A stretch of 21,589 nt of DNA from an uncultured Gemmatimonadota bacterium (lineage in GTDB: Bacteria > Gemmatimonadota > Gemmatimonadetes > Gemmatimonadales > Gemmatimonadaceae). Positions 8,364-15,734 of the stretch are shown piece after piece (within the stretch, counting starts at the first letter, position 1; every line of letters starts with the position of its first letter). The stretch spans positions 1-21,589 of the forward strand of contig CAMLHT010000030.1 in assembly GCA_946479895.1 (NCBI GenBank). Direction: 5' to 3'. The position numbers and the translations under genes are program-made. The notes under the pieces were generated by a model, which was given only the letters and a program-made list of their open reading frames with translations, ran no database searches and was not told where the DNA came from.

Positions 8364-8391
8364 GGCACCCTTCCCCGGATGGAAGGATGCC
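8364..8391 (-). terminator. Terminator-like hairpin of the cobalamin riboswitch
   Basis: On the minus strand GGCATCCTTCC, a 6-base loop ATCCGG, and GGAAGGGTGCC form an 11-bp stem with one G-U pair. It is followed by TTTCGTGTTT, a weak U-rich tract. It sits about 75 bases after the riboswitch core and before btuF, where an expression platform belongs. The 3' arm also holds GGAAGGG, which could be a Shine-Dalgarno for the GTG at 8359, so the hairpin might act on translation instead. Termination itself is inference. Confidence 0.6.
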
Positions 8392-8464
8392 CGGAAACGC
8401 CGGCGAAGGCAGAGTGCCCCGCGAACGCCACCGATCCTCCCCCGAGGACCGCTTGAAGTGGTAT

Positions 8465-8604
8465 CGAACGGGGTCGTCTCCTGGCTCCGGGCCACGCTGC
8501 TCGCCTTCCCGACTCTCGTCAGTGGCATCTCGAGCAACGCGCGTACTGCCCGTTACAGTGGCGGGGCCGCACCGGCTTGTACCGGTTTCCGTGTCCCCTG
8601 TTCG
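8465..8604 (-). promoter_or_regulatory. Cobalamin (AdoCbl) riboswitch
   Basis: On the minus strand the conserved core appears in order: GGGGACACGGAAACCGGT, GCCGGTGCGGCCCCGCCACT followed by GTAA, GATGCCACTGACGAGAGTCG, GGAAGGCGAGCAG, then the B12 box GGAGCCAGGAGAC. The closing stem pairs CGAACAGGGG (8604-8595) with CCCCGTTCG (8473-8465) with one bulged A. By family behaviour, adenosylcobalamin binding switches off downstream genes, here btuF-btuC-btuD-btuB. The element begins 16 bp after the stop of the preceding codirectional gene, so its promoter must lie within that gene's 3' end or transcription enters by read-through. This stretch from 8276 to 8620 has no other gene. Confidence 0.93.
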
Positions 8605-8620
8605 CTATGTGAAGCGGAAA

Positions 8621-9868
8621 CTACGCCGGACCGTTTCGGGCGGCAAGCGCGGCATTGAGTCGCGCCTTGAGCGCGGCGCGCCTGTCGGCAAACTCGGCGC
8701 GCTCCGCATCGCTGACCGCTCCGCGGCGCTCGAAGTCCACGTCCATGCGCGCGAGCTCGCTGACGAGCGCCTCGACGGGATCGCGGCCGGCAACCGGCGC
8801 GGCGGCCGTCGCGCGGGGACGGCGCCGCTTCCAGAACACGAATGCCAGCGCCAGCAGCATGGCGATCGAGATCGTCCAGGCGACGATTCGCACGCCATTC
8901 CGGCCGAGCCGCGACGTCGGCTTCGGCATGTTGAAGGTCAGCACCGTGCGCGCGGGAACGTTCTGCGCCAGCAGGCGGCGGAACGGAACGCCCTCCTGCT
9001 GCACCGGCGCGACCTCGGTGAAGCCTCCACCGTCCACCAGCGCCGCCTGCTCCTGGATGAGCAGCTCGAAGACCGACGCGGTGTCCACCACCGGCATCGT
9101 CATCGGAAACGCATCCGGGCCCAGCGTGTACGTGAACGAGACCTGGCGGATGCCCGGGCTGATCGGCGAGAAGACGTCGAGATGGTCGTCCGTGACCTTC
9201 GTCATGGACGGCGAGATGTCTCCCGTCGGATTGATCTCGACGTCCTTCGCGCCCTTCGGCAGCGGCGCGCGCCAGACGGGATTCCTCTCACTGCCCATCA
9301 CGGTGAACGTGCTGTCGTTCATCAGCTCGTACACCTCGATCACCCGGCGGCGGTCGCCGGAGTCGGGGGCGGTGATCACGAGATGCCGGCCGGCGACGCG
9401 AATGGGATAGGGCGGCGCCGTGGTGTCGAAGACCATGATCGCCCCGTCGTCGCCCGTGATCCGCGGGCGCGTCAGCGGGGCCGAGATGTACGACACGCCG
9501 GAATACGTGGTGATGGCGATGTAGGTCGCCTGCGACGACCCGAAATGCGGATAGCGGACCTGATAGTGCCCGCGCGAATCGGTGCGCGACGAGTCGAGCG
9601 CGCCGCCGCTCACGTTGCCGGAGGCGTCGCTCGCGATGCGATGCACCACGACCCACTGACCGGCGACCGGCTTAGGGCCCGAGCGCTTCCCGAGCTGGAC
9701 GAGTCCGTCCACGGTCCAGGTCTCGCGTGGCACCGAGTCGGACTGGGCGGACGCTCCTGCGGCCAGCGCCGCCACGAGCGCGAAAGCCACCAGGACCGAC
9801 GCCCTGAAACGGAGCAGCAGGTGCAGGACCGCGCTCCTGCCGGCGACCTCAGAGCTTGAAATCGCCAA
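8621..9868 (-). CDS. Secreted, membrane-anchored protein with N-terminal Ig-like domain; function unknown
   Basis: I do not recognise a specific family. The frame gives 415 residues: a hydrophobic signal segment near 20-42 (ending AAGASAQ), a carboxypeptidase-regulatory-like beta domain near 50-130 (WTVDGLVQLG, then VAGQWVVVHRI, DSRGHYQVRYPH), a long beta-rich region to about 320, a transmembrane helix near 326-346 (VRIVAWTISIAMLLALAFVFW), the basic stop-transfer KRRRPR, and a charged cytoplasmic tail (370-410) like the helical tails of small cytochrome-biogenesis anchors. The start given is a TTG at 9868 with GAGGA just upstream, overlapping the preceding DUF151 gene by 20 bp; a later start is possible. 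Most of the protein should be periplasmic. It is the last gene before the B12 riboswitch. Confidence 0.7.
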   Translation of the reverse strand: MAISSSEVAGRSAVLHLLLRFRASVLVAFALVAALAAGASAQSDSVPRETWTVDGLVQLGKRSGPKPVAGQWVVVHRIASDASGNVSGGALDSSRTDSRGHYQVRYPHFGSSQATYIAITTYSGVSYISAPLTRPRITGDDGAIMVFDTTAPPYPIRVAGRHLVITAPDSGDRRRVIEVYELMNDSTFTVMGSERNPVWRAPLPKGAKDVEINPTGDISPSMTKVTDDHLDVFSPISPGIRQVSFTYTLGPDAFPMTMPVVDTASVFELLIQEQAALVDGGGFTEVAPVQQEGVPFRRLLAQNVPARTVLTFNMPKPTSRLGRNGVRIVAWTISIAMLLALAFVFWKRRRPRATAAAPVAGRDPVEALVSELARMDVDFERRGAVSDAERAEFADRRAALKARLNAALAARNGPA

Positions 9869-10370
9869 AGTCCTCGGGGCGGAGCTTCTCGAGATATGCC
9901 TTGAGCTCGTCCGCGGTCAGGCGCGTGCCCTCGCCGCTCTTCCGCTCGGACGGATCGATGGACTCCCCGCCCTCGGATTCTTCGTCCGGATCGCTCAGGA
10001 GGTCTTCGGCGGCGAAGATCGGCGCGTCCATCCGCAGGGCCACGGCGATGCCGTCGGACGGCCGCGCGTCGATGATCCGGATCGCGTCGTTCGTCTCCAG
10101 GTGCAGCTCGGCGAAGAAGGTGCTGTTCGCGACGTGCGTGATCTCCACGCGGCGGAGCTTCGCGCCCACGCCCTCGATGATGTTGCGGCAGAGGTCGTGC
10201 GTCAGCGGCCGGGCGTGCTTGATGTTGTGGATGCGCATCACGATCGACTCGGCCTCGGGACGGCCGATCCAGATCGCGAGCACGCGCTCGCCGGCCTTCT
10301 CCTTGAGGATGACGACGAACGTCTCCGTCGAGGCGTCGAATCCGATGCGCGAAATGAAGACTTCCACCAT
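9849..10370 (-). CDS. Bifunctional nuclease family protein (DUF151/BFN domain)
   Basis: The 173-residue product matches the BFN domain (DUF151): VFISRIGFDASTETFVVILKE, VLAIWIGRPEAESI, then RPLTHDLCRNIIEGVGAKL, AELHLE, and IDARPSDGIAVALRMDAPIF near residues 100-117. The domain is followed by an acidic linker (DPDEESEGGE) and a short helical C-terminus. Plant and some bacterial members have been reported to degrade RNA and DNA; the bacterial role is poorly known. The ATG at 10370 fits the domain start. It lies 25 bp after ptsI on the same strand. Confidence 0.9.
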   Translation of the reverse strand: MVEVFISRIGFDASTETFVVILKEKAGERVLAIWIGRPEAESIVMRIHNIKHARPLTHDLCRNIIEGVGAKLRRVEITHVANSTFFAELHLETNDAIRIIDARPSDGIAVALRMDAPIFAAEDLLSDPDEESEGGESIDPSERKSGEGTRLTADELKAYLEKLRPEDFGDFKL

Positions 10371-10395
10371 GATGCGTGAAAGCTAATCGCGCGGC

Positions 10396-12168
10396 TCAGT
10401 CGGCCGGGGCGTCGTCGGCGCCGATCAGCCGCTCGTCGTCGATGGCGCGCTTGAGGCGGGAGCGCAGCTCCAGGCCCGCCGCCGCGGCCGTCGGCGCGTC
10501 GAGCGCAGCGCGCGCCGCGACCTCGGCCGTCTCCACCGAGATCGAGCGCACGATGCGCTTCACCAGCGGCACCGATCGCGGCGCGACGCTCAGCTGGCGG
10601 ACGCCGAGCCCGATGAGGGCGAACGCCATCAGCGGCTGCGACGCCATCTCGCCGCAGACGCACACCTCCAGCCCCGACTCGCGCCCGATCTCCACGGTCC
10701 GCCGGATGAGCCGGAGCACCGCGGGGTGCAGCGGCGTGAATCGCGACGCCAGGTTCGCGTTGCCCCGGTCCACCGCCAGCGTGTACTGCACGAGGTCGTT
10801 GGTGCCGATGCTGAAGAACGCCACGTCGCCGACCAGCGTGTCGGCGGCGACCGCGGCGGCCGGCGTCTCGATCATCACGCCCAGCTTGACGTCCTTCCTG
10901 TACCGGACGTTCCGCGCGTCGAGCTCCGCGGCCGCCTCCGTGAGCAGGGCGCGCGCGGCGCGCACCTCGTCGAGCGTCAAGACCAGCGGCAGCATGATGC
11001 GGATGTCGCCATGCACCGCTGCCCGCAGCAGCGCGCGCAGCTGCGTCTTGAAGATCGCCGGCTCGTCGAGGCACATCCGGATGGCGCGCCAGCCGAGGAA
11101 CGGGTTCGGCTCGCTCGGATATCCGCCGACCGGCAGCTTGTCTCCCCCGATGTCGAACGTGCGGATTACCACCGCCTCGTCGCCGAACGCCTCGGCCACC
11201 CGCCGGTAGGCCCGATATTGCTCCTCCTCGTCCGGCATGGCGGCGCGCCCCACGACGAGGAACTCGGTGCGCATCAGTCCCACGCCCTGCGCACCGCTGT
11301 TCGCCGCGAGCTCCGCTTCCTCCGGCAGGTCGACGTTCGCTCGCAGGATGATGCGCACGCCGTCGGCGGTCACGGCGTCGAGCTTCGCGACCGCCCGGAG
11401 CTCCGCCTCCGCCACCTCCTCGAGACGCGCGCGCTCGCGATACGAATCGATGTCCTTGACCGACGGATTTATGATCAGGAGGCCCGTCGAGCCGTCGAGG
11501 ATGGCCGACTCGCGACCCGTGAGCTGGGTCGTGGCGCTCCTGAGCCCGACGATCGCCGGAATCCCGAGTGAGCGCGCGAGGATCGCCACGTGCGAGGTGC
11601 GCGTGCCGGCATCGGTGGCGATGGCGGCGATCGCCTCCCGATCGAGTTGCACCGTGAGGCTCGGCGTCAGGTCGTGCGTGACGAGGATCGCGTTGGCGCC
11701 CTTCGGCACGTCGACCGGGTCGTGATCGGGCAGGTCGAGCAGCAGCGTCAGCACGCGGATCTCGACGTCCTTCAGGTCCCCGACCCGCTCGCGGAGCATC
11801 GGGCTGGGGCTCCGCGCGAACGTCTGGCCCCACTCGTACATCACGATCTCGAACGCCTTTTCGGCGGCGAGGTTCTGGCGGATCAGCTCCTCGACGGCAG
11901 TGACCAGCGAGTTGTCCTCGAGGATCGAGGACTGCACGTCGAAGATCGCCGACTCCTCCTCGCCCGCCGACTTCGCCACGCGCTGCTTGATGTGCGTGAG
12001 GCGCTCCTTGGCGCGGCGGATCGCGTCGCGCAGTCGCTCGAGCTCCGCCGGGATCGCCTCGTCGGCGACGATGCGATGCTTGACGTCCGGCACCTCCCAT
12101 CGCAGCAGCCGGATGGGACCGACCGCGATGCCGGGCGAAGCGGGAATGCCGGTGAGCTTGCGCTCCAT
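10396..12168 (-). CDS. ptsI: PTS enzyme I (phosphoenolpyruvate-protein phosphotransferase)
   Basis: Enzyme I takes phosphate from PEP and passes it to HPr His15. The 590-residue product starts MERKLTGIPASPGIAVGPI and carries the phosphohistidine motif TRTSHVAILARSLGIPAIVG with His193. The C-terminal PEP-binding barrel shows GLMRTEFL, FDIGGDK, NPFLGWRAIR, MIETPAAA, FFSIGTNDLVQYT and the acid Cys in CVCGEMASQP. The frame runs upstream to 12267, but that part overlaps the HPr gene; the ATG at 12168 overlaps the HPr stop as ATGA and matches the family N-terminus. It is the last gene of the PTS operon. Confidence 0.96.
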   Translation of the reverse strand: MERKLTGIPASPGIAVGPIRLLRWEVPDVKHRIVADEAIPAELERLRDAIRRAKERLTHIKQRVAKSAGEEESAIFDVQSSILEDNSLVTAVEELIRQNLAAEKAFEIVMYEWGQTFARSPSPMLRERVGDLKDVEIRVLTLLLDLPDHDPVDVPKGANAILVTHDLTPSLTVQLDREAIAAIATDAGTRTSHVAILARSLGIPAIVGLRSATTQLTGRESAILDGSTGLLIINPSVKDIDSYRERARLEEVAEAELRAVAKLDAVTADGVRIILRANVDLPEEAELAANSGAQGVGLMRTEFLVVGRAAMPDEEEQYRAYRRVAEAFGDEAVVIRTFDIGGDKLPVGGYPSEPNPFLGWRAIRMCLDEPAIFKTQLRALLRAAVHGDIRIMLPLVLTLDEVRAARALLTEAAAELDARNVRYRKDVKLGVMIETPAAAVAADTLVGDVAFFSIGTNDLVQYTLAVDRGNANLASRFTPLHPAVLRLIRRTVEIGRESGLEVCVCGEMASQPLMAFALIGLGVRQLSVAPRSVPLVKRIVRSISVETAEVAARAALDAPTAAAAGLELRSRLKRAIDDERLIGADDAPAD

Positions 12169-12434
12169 CAGGGCTCCCCGAAGCCGTTCTCGATCACCTG
12201 CGCGATGGCGTCGATCGCCGCCTGGGCATCCTCGCCGTCGCCCTTGAGCAGCACCGTCGAGCCGCATTCGGCGGCGAGCATCATGACGCCCATGATGCTC
12301 TTCGCGTTCACGTCGAGCCCGTCCTTGACGATCGTCACGTCGCTCTTGAAGCGCGCGGCGGTCTTCACGATCTCGGCCGCGGGCCGGGCGTGGATTCCTG
12401 CTTCGTTGACTACCTGGACGGCGCGTTCTGGCAT
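12168..12434 (-). CDS. ptsH: PTS phosphocarrier protein HPr
   Basis: This 88-residue protein carries phosphate between EI and EIIA. The catalytic His15 lies in NEAGIHARPAA and the regulatory Ser46 in NAKSIMGVMML, both at textbook positions. The Ser46 motif is the target of HPr kinase, whose gene is upstream in the same operon. The ATG at 12434 shares one base with the stop of the EIID gene (TAATG), and the stop overlaps ptsI. The longer open frame upstream is a shadow. Confidence 0.96.
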   Translation of the reverse strand: MPERAVQVVNEAGIHARPAAEIVKTAARFKSDVTIVKDGLDVNAKSIMGVMMLAAECGSTVLLKGDGEDAQAAIDAIAQVIENGFGEP

Positions 12435-13201
12435 TAGCGGGCCACGGAGACGATGGCGACGATCGCGAGGACGAACAGGGTGAGCCTCCACCCCTCGATG
12501 CGGTGCTTCAGTCGAACGATGACCGCGCCGCCGAGGATCGACGCGGCGAGGACGACACCGGTGAAGGCCCGCCCGGGACCGATCACTTCGTGGAGGGCGA
12601 GCGGAAGTCCGATCCCGGTCGCGAGCGCCGCGAGCCGGGCGATATGCGGCGAACCCTGCCGGAGCAGTGGATGGCCCAGCGCCGCCGCGACGCGGAGCCC
12701 GTGGCGCCATCCGGTATTGAGTCCCCACCACCGGATCCCGATGTGGACGACGTTGTAGAGCAGCAGGAATGTGCCGAGAACCTCATACGCTCCGCCACCC
12801 AGCCCGAACACCGCCAGCGCGGCGAGCGAACAAAACGGCAGCCAGCCCGCCCAGATGAGCCGGTCGCCGACGCTGCCGAGGGGCCCGGGGAGGGCGGCCC
12901 GGAAGCGCTCGATCCGATCCGCCGGCTCCTGGTCCAGCTCGACCCGGGCCAGCGCCCCGACCGCGACGGCCGCGAAGTATGGATGCGCGTTGAAGTACCG
13001 CGACTGGCGGGCGAGCGCCGCCTTGAACTCAGGCGAATGCCTGCCGCCGGGAAGCCGGCGGAGGGCCGGCTCGAGGCAGAAGGCGATGCCGTTGCCCAGG
13101 AGCGTCTCGTAGTTCCACGCGCCCTGGATCGCGAACATGCGCAGCAGCATGGACAGGCGCGTGCCCAGCGGAAGATCCGGAACCCGCTTCTGCTCGCTCA
13201 T
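12434..13201 (-). CDS. PTS mannose/fructose/sorbose-family component IID
   Basis: The 255-residue membrane protein matches the IID component of the mannose-type PTS: an N-terminal soluble part with AIQGAWNYETLLGNGIAFCL and SRYFNAHPYFAAVAVGALAR, then GPLGSVGDRLIWAGWLPF and NVVHIGIRWWGLNTGWRHG, followed by hydrophobic helices. With IIC it forms the membrane channel. Sugar specificity cannot be read from the sequence. The ATG at 13201 overlaps the IIC stop as ATGA. It is slightly short for the family. Confidence 0.9.
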   Translation of the reverse strand: MSEQKRVPDLPLGTRLSMLLRMFAIQGAWNYETLLGNGIAFCLEPALRRLPGGRHSPEFKAALARQSRYFNAHPYFAAVAVGALARVELDQEPADRIERFRAALPGPLGSVGDRLIWAGWLPFCSLAALAVFGLGGGAYEVLGTFLLLYNVVHIGIRWWGLNTGWRHGLRVAAALGHPLLRQGSPHIARLAALATGIGLPLALHEVIGPGRAFTGVVLAASILGGAVIVRLKHRIEGWRLTLFVLAIVAIVSVAR

Positions 13202-13887
13202 CGCGTCACCAGCAGCGCGAGGCCGATGACCAGGCCGCCGATGAACGTCCAGCGGGCCCAGGGCACGGAGTGAAAGAGCTTCCAGGCGGCGCCCATTGCC
13301 ACGCTCGCCGCCACGCCGACGACGAGTGACCGCGACGTCATGCCGTCGAGGTCCCAGATCGAGATCGTCATGGTCATCAGCGGGCGGAACACGACATACG
13401 CGATGCCCGTCAGCAGCGTCCCGCGAAGCAGGTCGAGGCTCATCCCGGTCAGCTGGACCCCGATGACCGTGCCCCGCGCGCCGGCGTCGAGGCCGTGGCG
13501 ATGGCGGTCCGCTTCACGGGCGTTGAGCCGTCGCAGCTGATACATCGTCCAGGCGCCGATCCAGCCCGTCGCGATCGCCGCGATGACGGCCATCGTCATC
13601 GCGCCCGCCGGGTGCGACGGGTGCGCCGCGAACAGCGCCCCGCCCACCGTCGCCGCCGACCCCCACTCGGGATACTTGGCGGCGCCGAACGGCAGTGTCT
13701 CCAGCGCGATCAGCTCCAGCGCCGCGCCGATCAGCAGGCCGCTCGGCGAGTGCCCGACGAGCGCGCCGGCGACCGTGGCCGCGACCAGCGGCCGCGAGAA
13801 CATCGCCTGCGGAAAGCTGACGACGTCCAGCCCGAGCAATCCGCCCAGGACGGCGATCGGCAGGACATCGAGCAGCGTGATGGTCAC
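13198..13887 (-). CDS. PTS mannose/fructose/sorbose-family component IIC
   Basis: The 229-residue polytopic membrane protein matches IIC (EII-Sor): GGLLGLDVVSFPQAMFSRPLVAA at 16-37, GLLIGAALELIALETLPFGAAKYPEWGSAATVGGALF at 50-85, and several more helices. It is the transport channel with IID. The GTG at 13887 overlaps the IIB stop as GTGA. It is shorter than many family members, with no sign of truncation inside conserved parts. Confidence 0.9.
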   Translation of the reverse strand: MTITLLDVLPIAVLGGLLGLDVVSFPQAMFSRPLVAATVAGALVGHSPSGLLIGAALELIALETLPFGAAKYPEWGSAATVGGALFAAHPSHPAGAMTMAVIAAIATGWIGAWTMYQLRRLNAREADRHRHGLDAGARGTVIGVQLTGMSLDLLRGTLLTGIAYVVFRPLMTMTISIWDLDGMTSRSLVVGVAASVAMGAAWKLFHSVPWARWTFIGGLVIGLALLVTR

Positions 13888-14366
13888 CCTTCGGTCCCGG
13901 CGAGAATCTGTTCGAGCGAGAACTGCTCGGCTCCCGGCAGGTCCTGCGCGAACACGCGCGTGCGCCGGCCGATCGCCTCCAGCTCCGTCGCTTCCTGCGG
14001 GGTGAGGAAGACGTAGCGCAGCTTCTGCTGGCGGCCGGCGCGGTGATGGATGCCGCCGACGTTCACCGCCTCGACGACGCCGGCGTCCACCAGCCGGCGC
14101 ATGGTCGCGATGTCCGGCGTGAGCAGGATTCCCGGACGGTCGTCCGCCTGCAGGTCCCGGATGAGGCCGATGCCGTCCTCCGCATTGACGAAGAACACTT
14201 CGACGTGGGGCGGCACGCCCATGCGATACAGCTCCTGCTCCCAGTCACTCGCCGCGACGTCGTCGTCGACGAGGACGATGAACTTGACGTCCATCGGTTG
14301 CCCCCAGCCGACGACCACCTGCCCGTGGATCAGGCGGTCGTCGATGCGGTACAGCACGAAGCTCAC
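13884..14366 (-). CDS. PTS mannose/fructose/sorbose-family component IIB
   Basis: IIB takes phosphate from IIA and gives it to the incoming sugar. The 160-residue product begins FVLYRIDDRLIHGQVVVGWG with the phosphorylated His14, followed by IVLVDDDVAASDWEQEL and, later, VNVGGIHHRAGRQQ, all typical of the family. The GTG at 14366 overlaps the IIA stop as GTGA. Confidence 0.93.
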   Translation of the reverse strand: MSFVLYRIDDRLIHGQVVVGWGQPMDVKFIVLVDDDVAASDWEQELYRMGVPPHVEVFFVNAEDGIGLIRDLQADDRPGILLTPDIATMRRLVDAGVVEAVNVGGIHHRAGRQQKLRYVFLTPQEATELEAIGRRTRVFAQDLPGAEQFSLEQILAGTEG

Positions 14367-14767
14367 GCGGCCCCTCCGTGCACGACGATGGCCTGGCGTC
14401 CGCGCTCGGCGGCGTGCCGCGCGGCTTCGGCCGGTGTCCCGGCGTTGCTCAGCACGAAGTCGAGCAGCATCGGCAGGTTGGCGCCGACGACAAGCACGAC
14501 GTTCGGGAGGTCGCGCAGCGCCTTCCGCGCGGCCATCGACGCGCTGCCCGCCTGGAGGTCGGTGAACACGACCTTCGCGCCCGATTCACCGAGATGCGCC
14601 CGGAGCCATTCCTCGATCTGCTGCAACGACCGGTCCTGCACGGAGAGCGCGAGCAGGACGGCGCCCTGCCCCGTGATCTTCTCGACCGCCGACAGCATGC
14701 CGGCGGCGAAGTTCCCATGACCGATCACGATCGCCCTGGGCTTCGTCGCCAAGTGCGGATTACTCAT
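14363..14767 (-). CDS. PTS mannose-family component IIA
   Basis: The 134-residue protein matches EIIA-Man: AIVIGHGNFAAGMLSAVEKI with the phosphorylated His17, VVFTDLQAGSASMAARKAL around 66-84, and LVVGANLPMLLDFV around 92-105. It receives phosphate from HPr and passes it to the separate IIB. In many mannose systems IIA and IIB are fused; here they are separate. The ATG at 14767 overlaps the hprK stop by 8 bp. Confidence 0.92.
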   Translation of the reverse strand: MSNPHLATKPRAIVIGHGNFAAGMLSAVEKITGQGAVLLALSVQDRSLQQIEEWLRAHLGESGAKVVFTDLQAGSASMAARKALRDLPNVVLVVGANLPMLLDFVLSNAGTPAEAARHAAERGRQAIVVHGGAA

Positions 14768-15734
14768 TGTCCTCCTGGAGATACCGGCGCACGTCCGTCG
14801 CCGCGCGCATCTGCTTCTTGAGGCGTTCGTTGAATCGCGTCGCCGGGTCGATCCCGCTGTACTTCAGCAGGTGATTGAGCGCGATCACCTCGGCGATCAC
14901 GGTGATGTTCTTGCCGGGGTTCAGCGGCACCCGGACCTTGGGGACCTCGACGTCGAGGATGAGCGTCGTCTCGCCATCGAGGCCGGTGCGGTCGACCGCG
15001 GTGTCGTCCTGATGCCAGTCCTCGAGCTGCACGACGACCTCGATGCGCTTCTGCTGGCGGACGGCGCGGATCCCGAAGATCCCGGGAATGTCCACGAGGC
15101 CCACGCCGCGGATCTCCATGTAGTGGCGCTGGAGCTCGTGGCCGCGCCCGATGAGCACGTCGCCGCCGCGGCGCTTCACGATCACGAGGTCGTCCGCCAC
15201 CAGGCGGTGGCCACGCTCGACGAGGTCCAGCACGCACTCGGACTTGCCGATGCCCGACCGGCCCACGAACAGCAGGCCCACGCCGAAGATGTCGGCCAGC
15301 GATCCGTGCAGGTTCGTCGTCGGCGCGAACTCCTCCTCCAGCCAGGGCTTGGCCTTCGTATAGAAGTCGTTCGTCTTGAGCGACGTCACGAGCAGGGCGA
15401 CGCCGGCGATCTTCGCCTCCTCGACCATCTCCACCGACGGCTGCTGGCCCTTGGTGATGACGGCGCCCGGAATCGGGAACGCGAAGAACTGGCGCATGAT
15501 CCGTCGGCGCTCGTCGGGCGCGAGCGACGCGAGATAGGTCATCTCGGTCTCGCCGAGGACCTGGATGCGGTTCGACGGGAAGCGCTCGGTGTAGCCGGCG
15601 AGCACCAGCCCGGGGCTGGAGATGTTCGGGCTCCGCACCGGGCGGTCCAGTCCGTCCGTTCCCTCGACCTGCTCGAGCAGCAGCGCGCCCCGCAGGCGCT
15701 CGAGGAATGCGCGCATCGTCAGGTTCGCGCTCAT
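14760..15734 (-). CDS. hprK: HPr kinase/phosphorylase
   Basis: HprK phosphorylates HPr on Ser46 and removes that phosphate, tuning PTS activity to metabolic state. The 324-residue product has the N-terminal substrate-like domain, His143 in LHGSLADIFG, Walker A GRSGIGKS (158-165), ERGHRLVADDLV, and the family signature MEIRGVGLVDIPGIFGIRAVR near 206-226. The ATG at 15734 overlaps the glycosyltransferase stop as ATGA. Its target HPr, with Ser46 intact, is five genes downstream. No CcpA-like regulator is in the window, so regulation may act on the PTS directly. Confidence 0.96.
   Translation of the reverse strand: MSANLTMRAFLERLRGALLLEQVEGTDGLDRPVRSPNISSPGLVLAGYTERFPSNRIQVLGETEMTYLASLAPDERRRIMRQFFAFPIPGAVITKGQQPSVEMVEEAKIAGVALLVTSLKTNDFYTKAKPWLEEEFAPTTNLHGSLADIFGVGLLFVGRSGIGKSECVLDLVERGHRLVADDLVIVKRRGGDVLIGRGHELQRHYMEIRGVGLVDIPGIFGIRAVRQQKRIEVVVQLEDWHQDDTAVDRTGLDGETTLILDVEVPKVRVPLNPGKNITVIAEVIALNHLLKYSGIDPATRFNERLKKQMRAATDVRRYLQEDNE

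Noticed and set aside
8387..9859. 490-residue plus-strand frame
   Set aside because: Antisense to the riboswitch and a signal-peptide-bearing protein; composition typical of a shadow.
10238..12100. 620-residue minus-strand frame overlapping ptsI
   Set aside because: Out-of-frame shadow of enzyme I, dominated by Arg, Gly and Ala.
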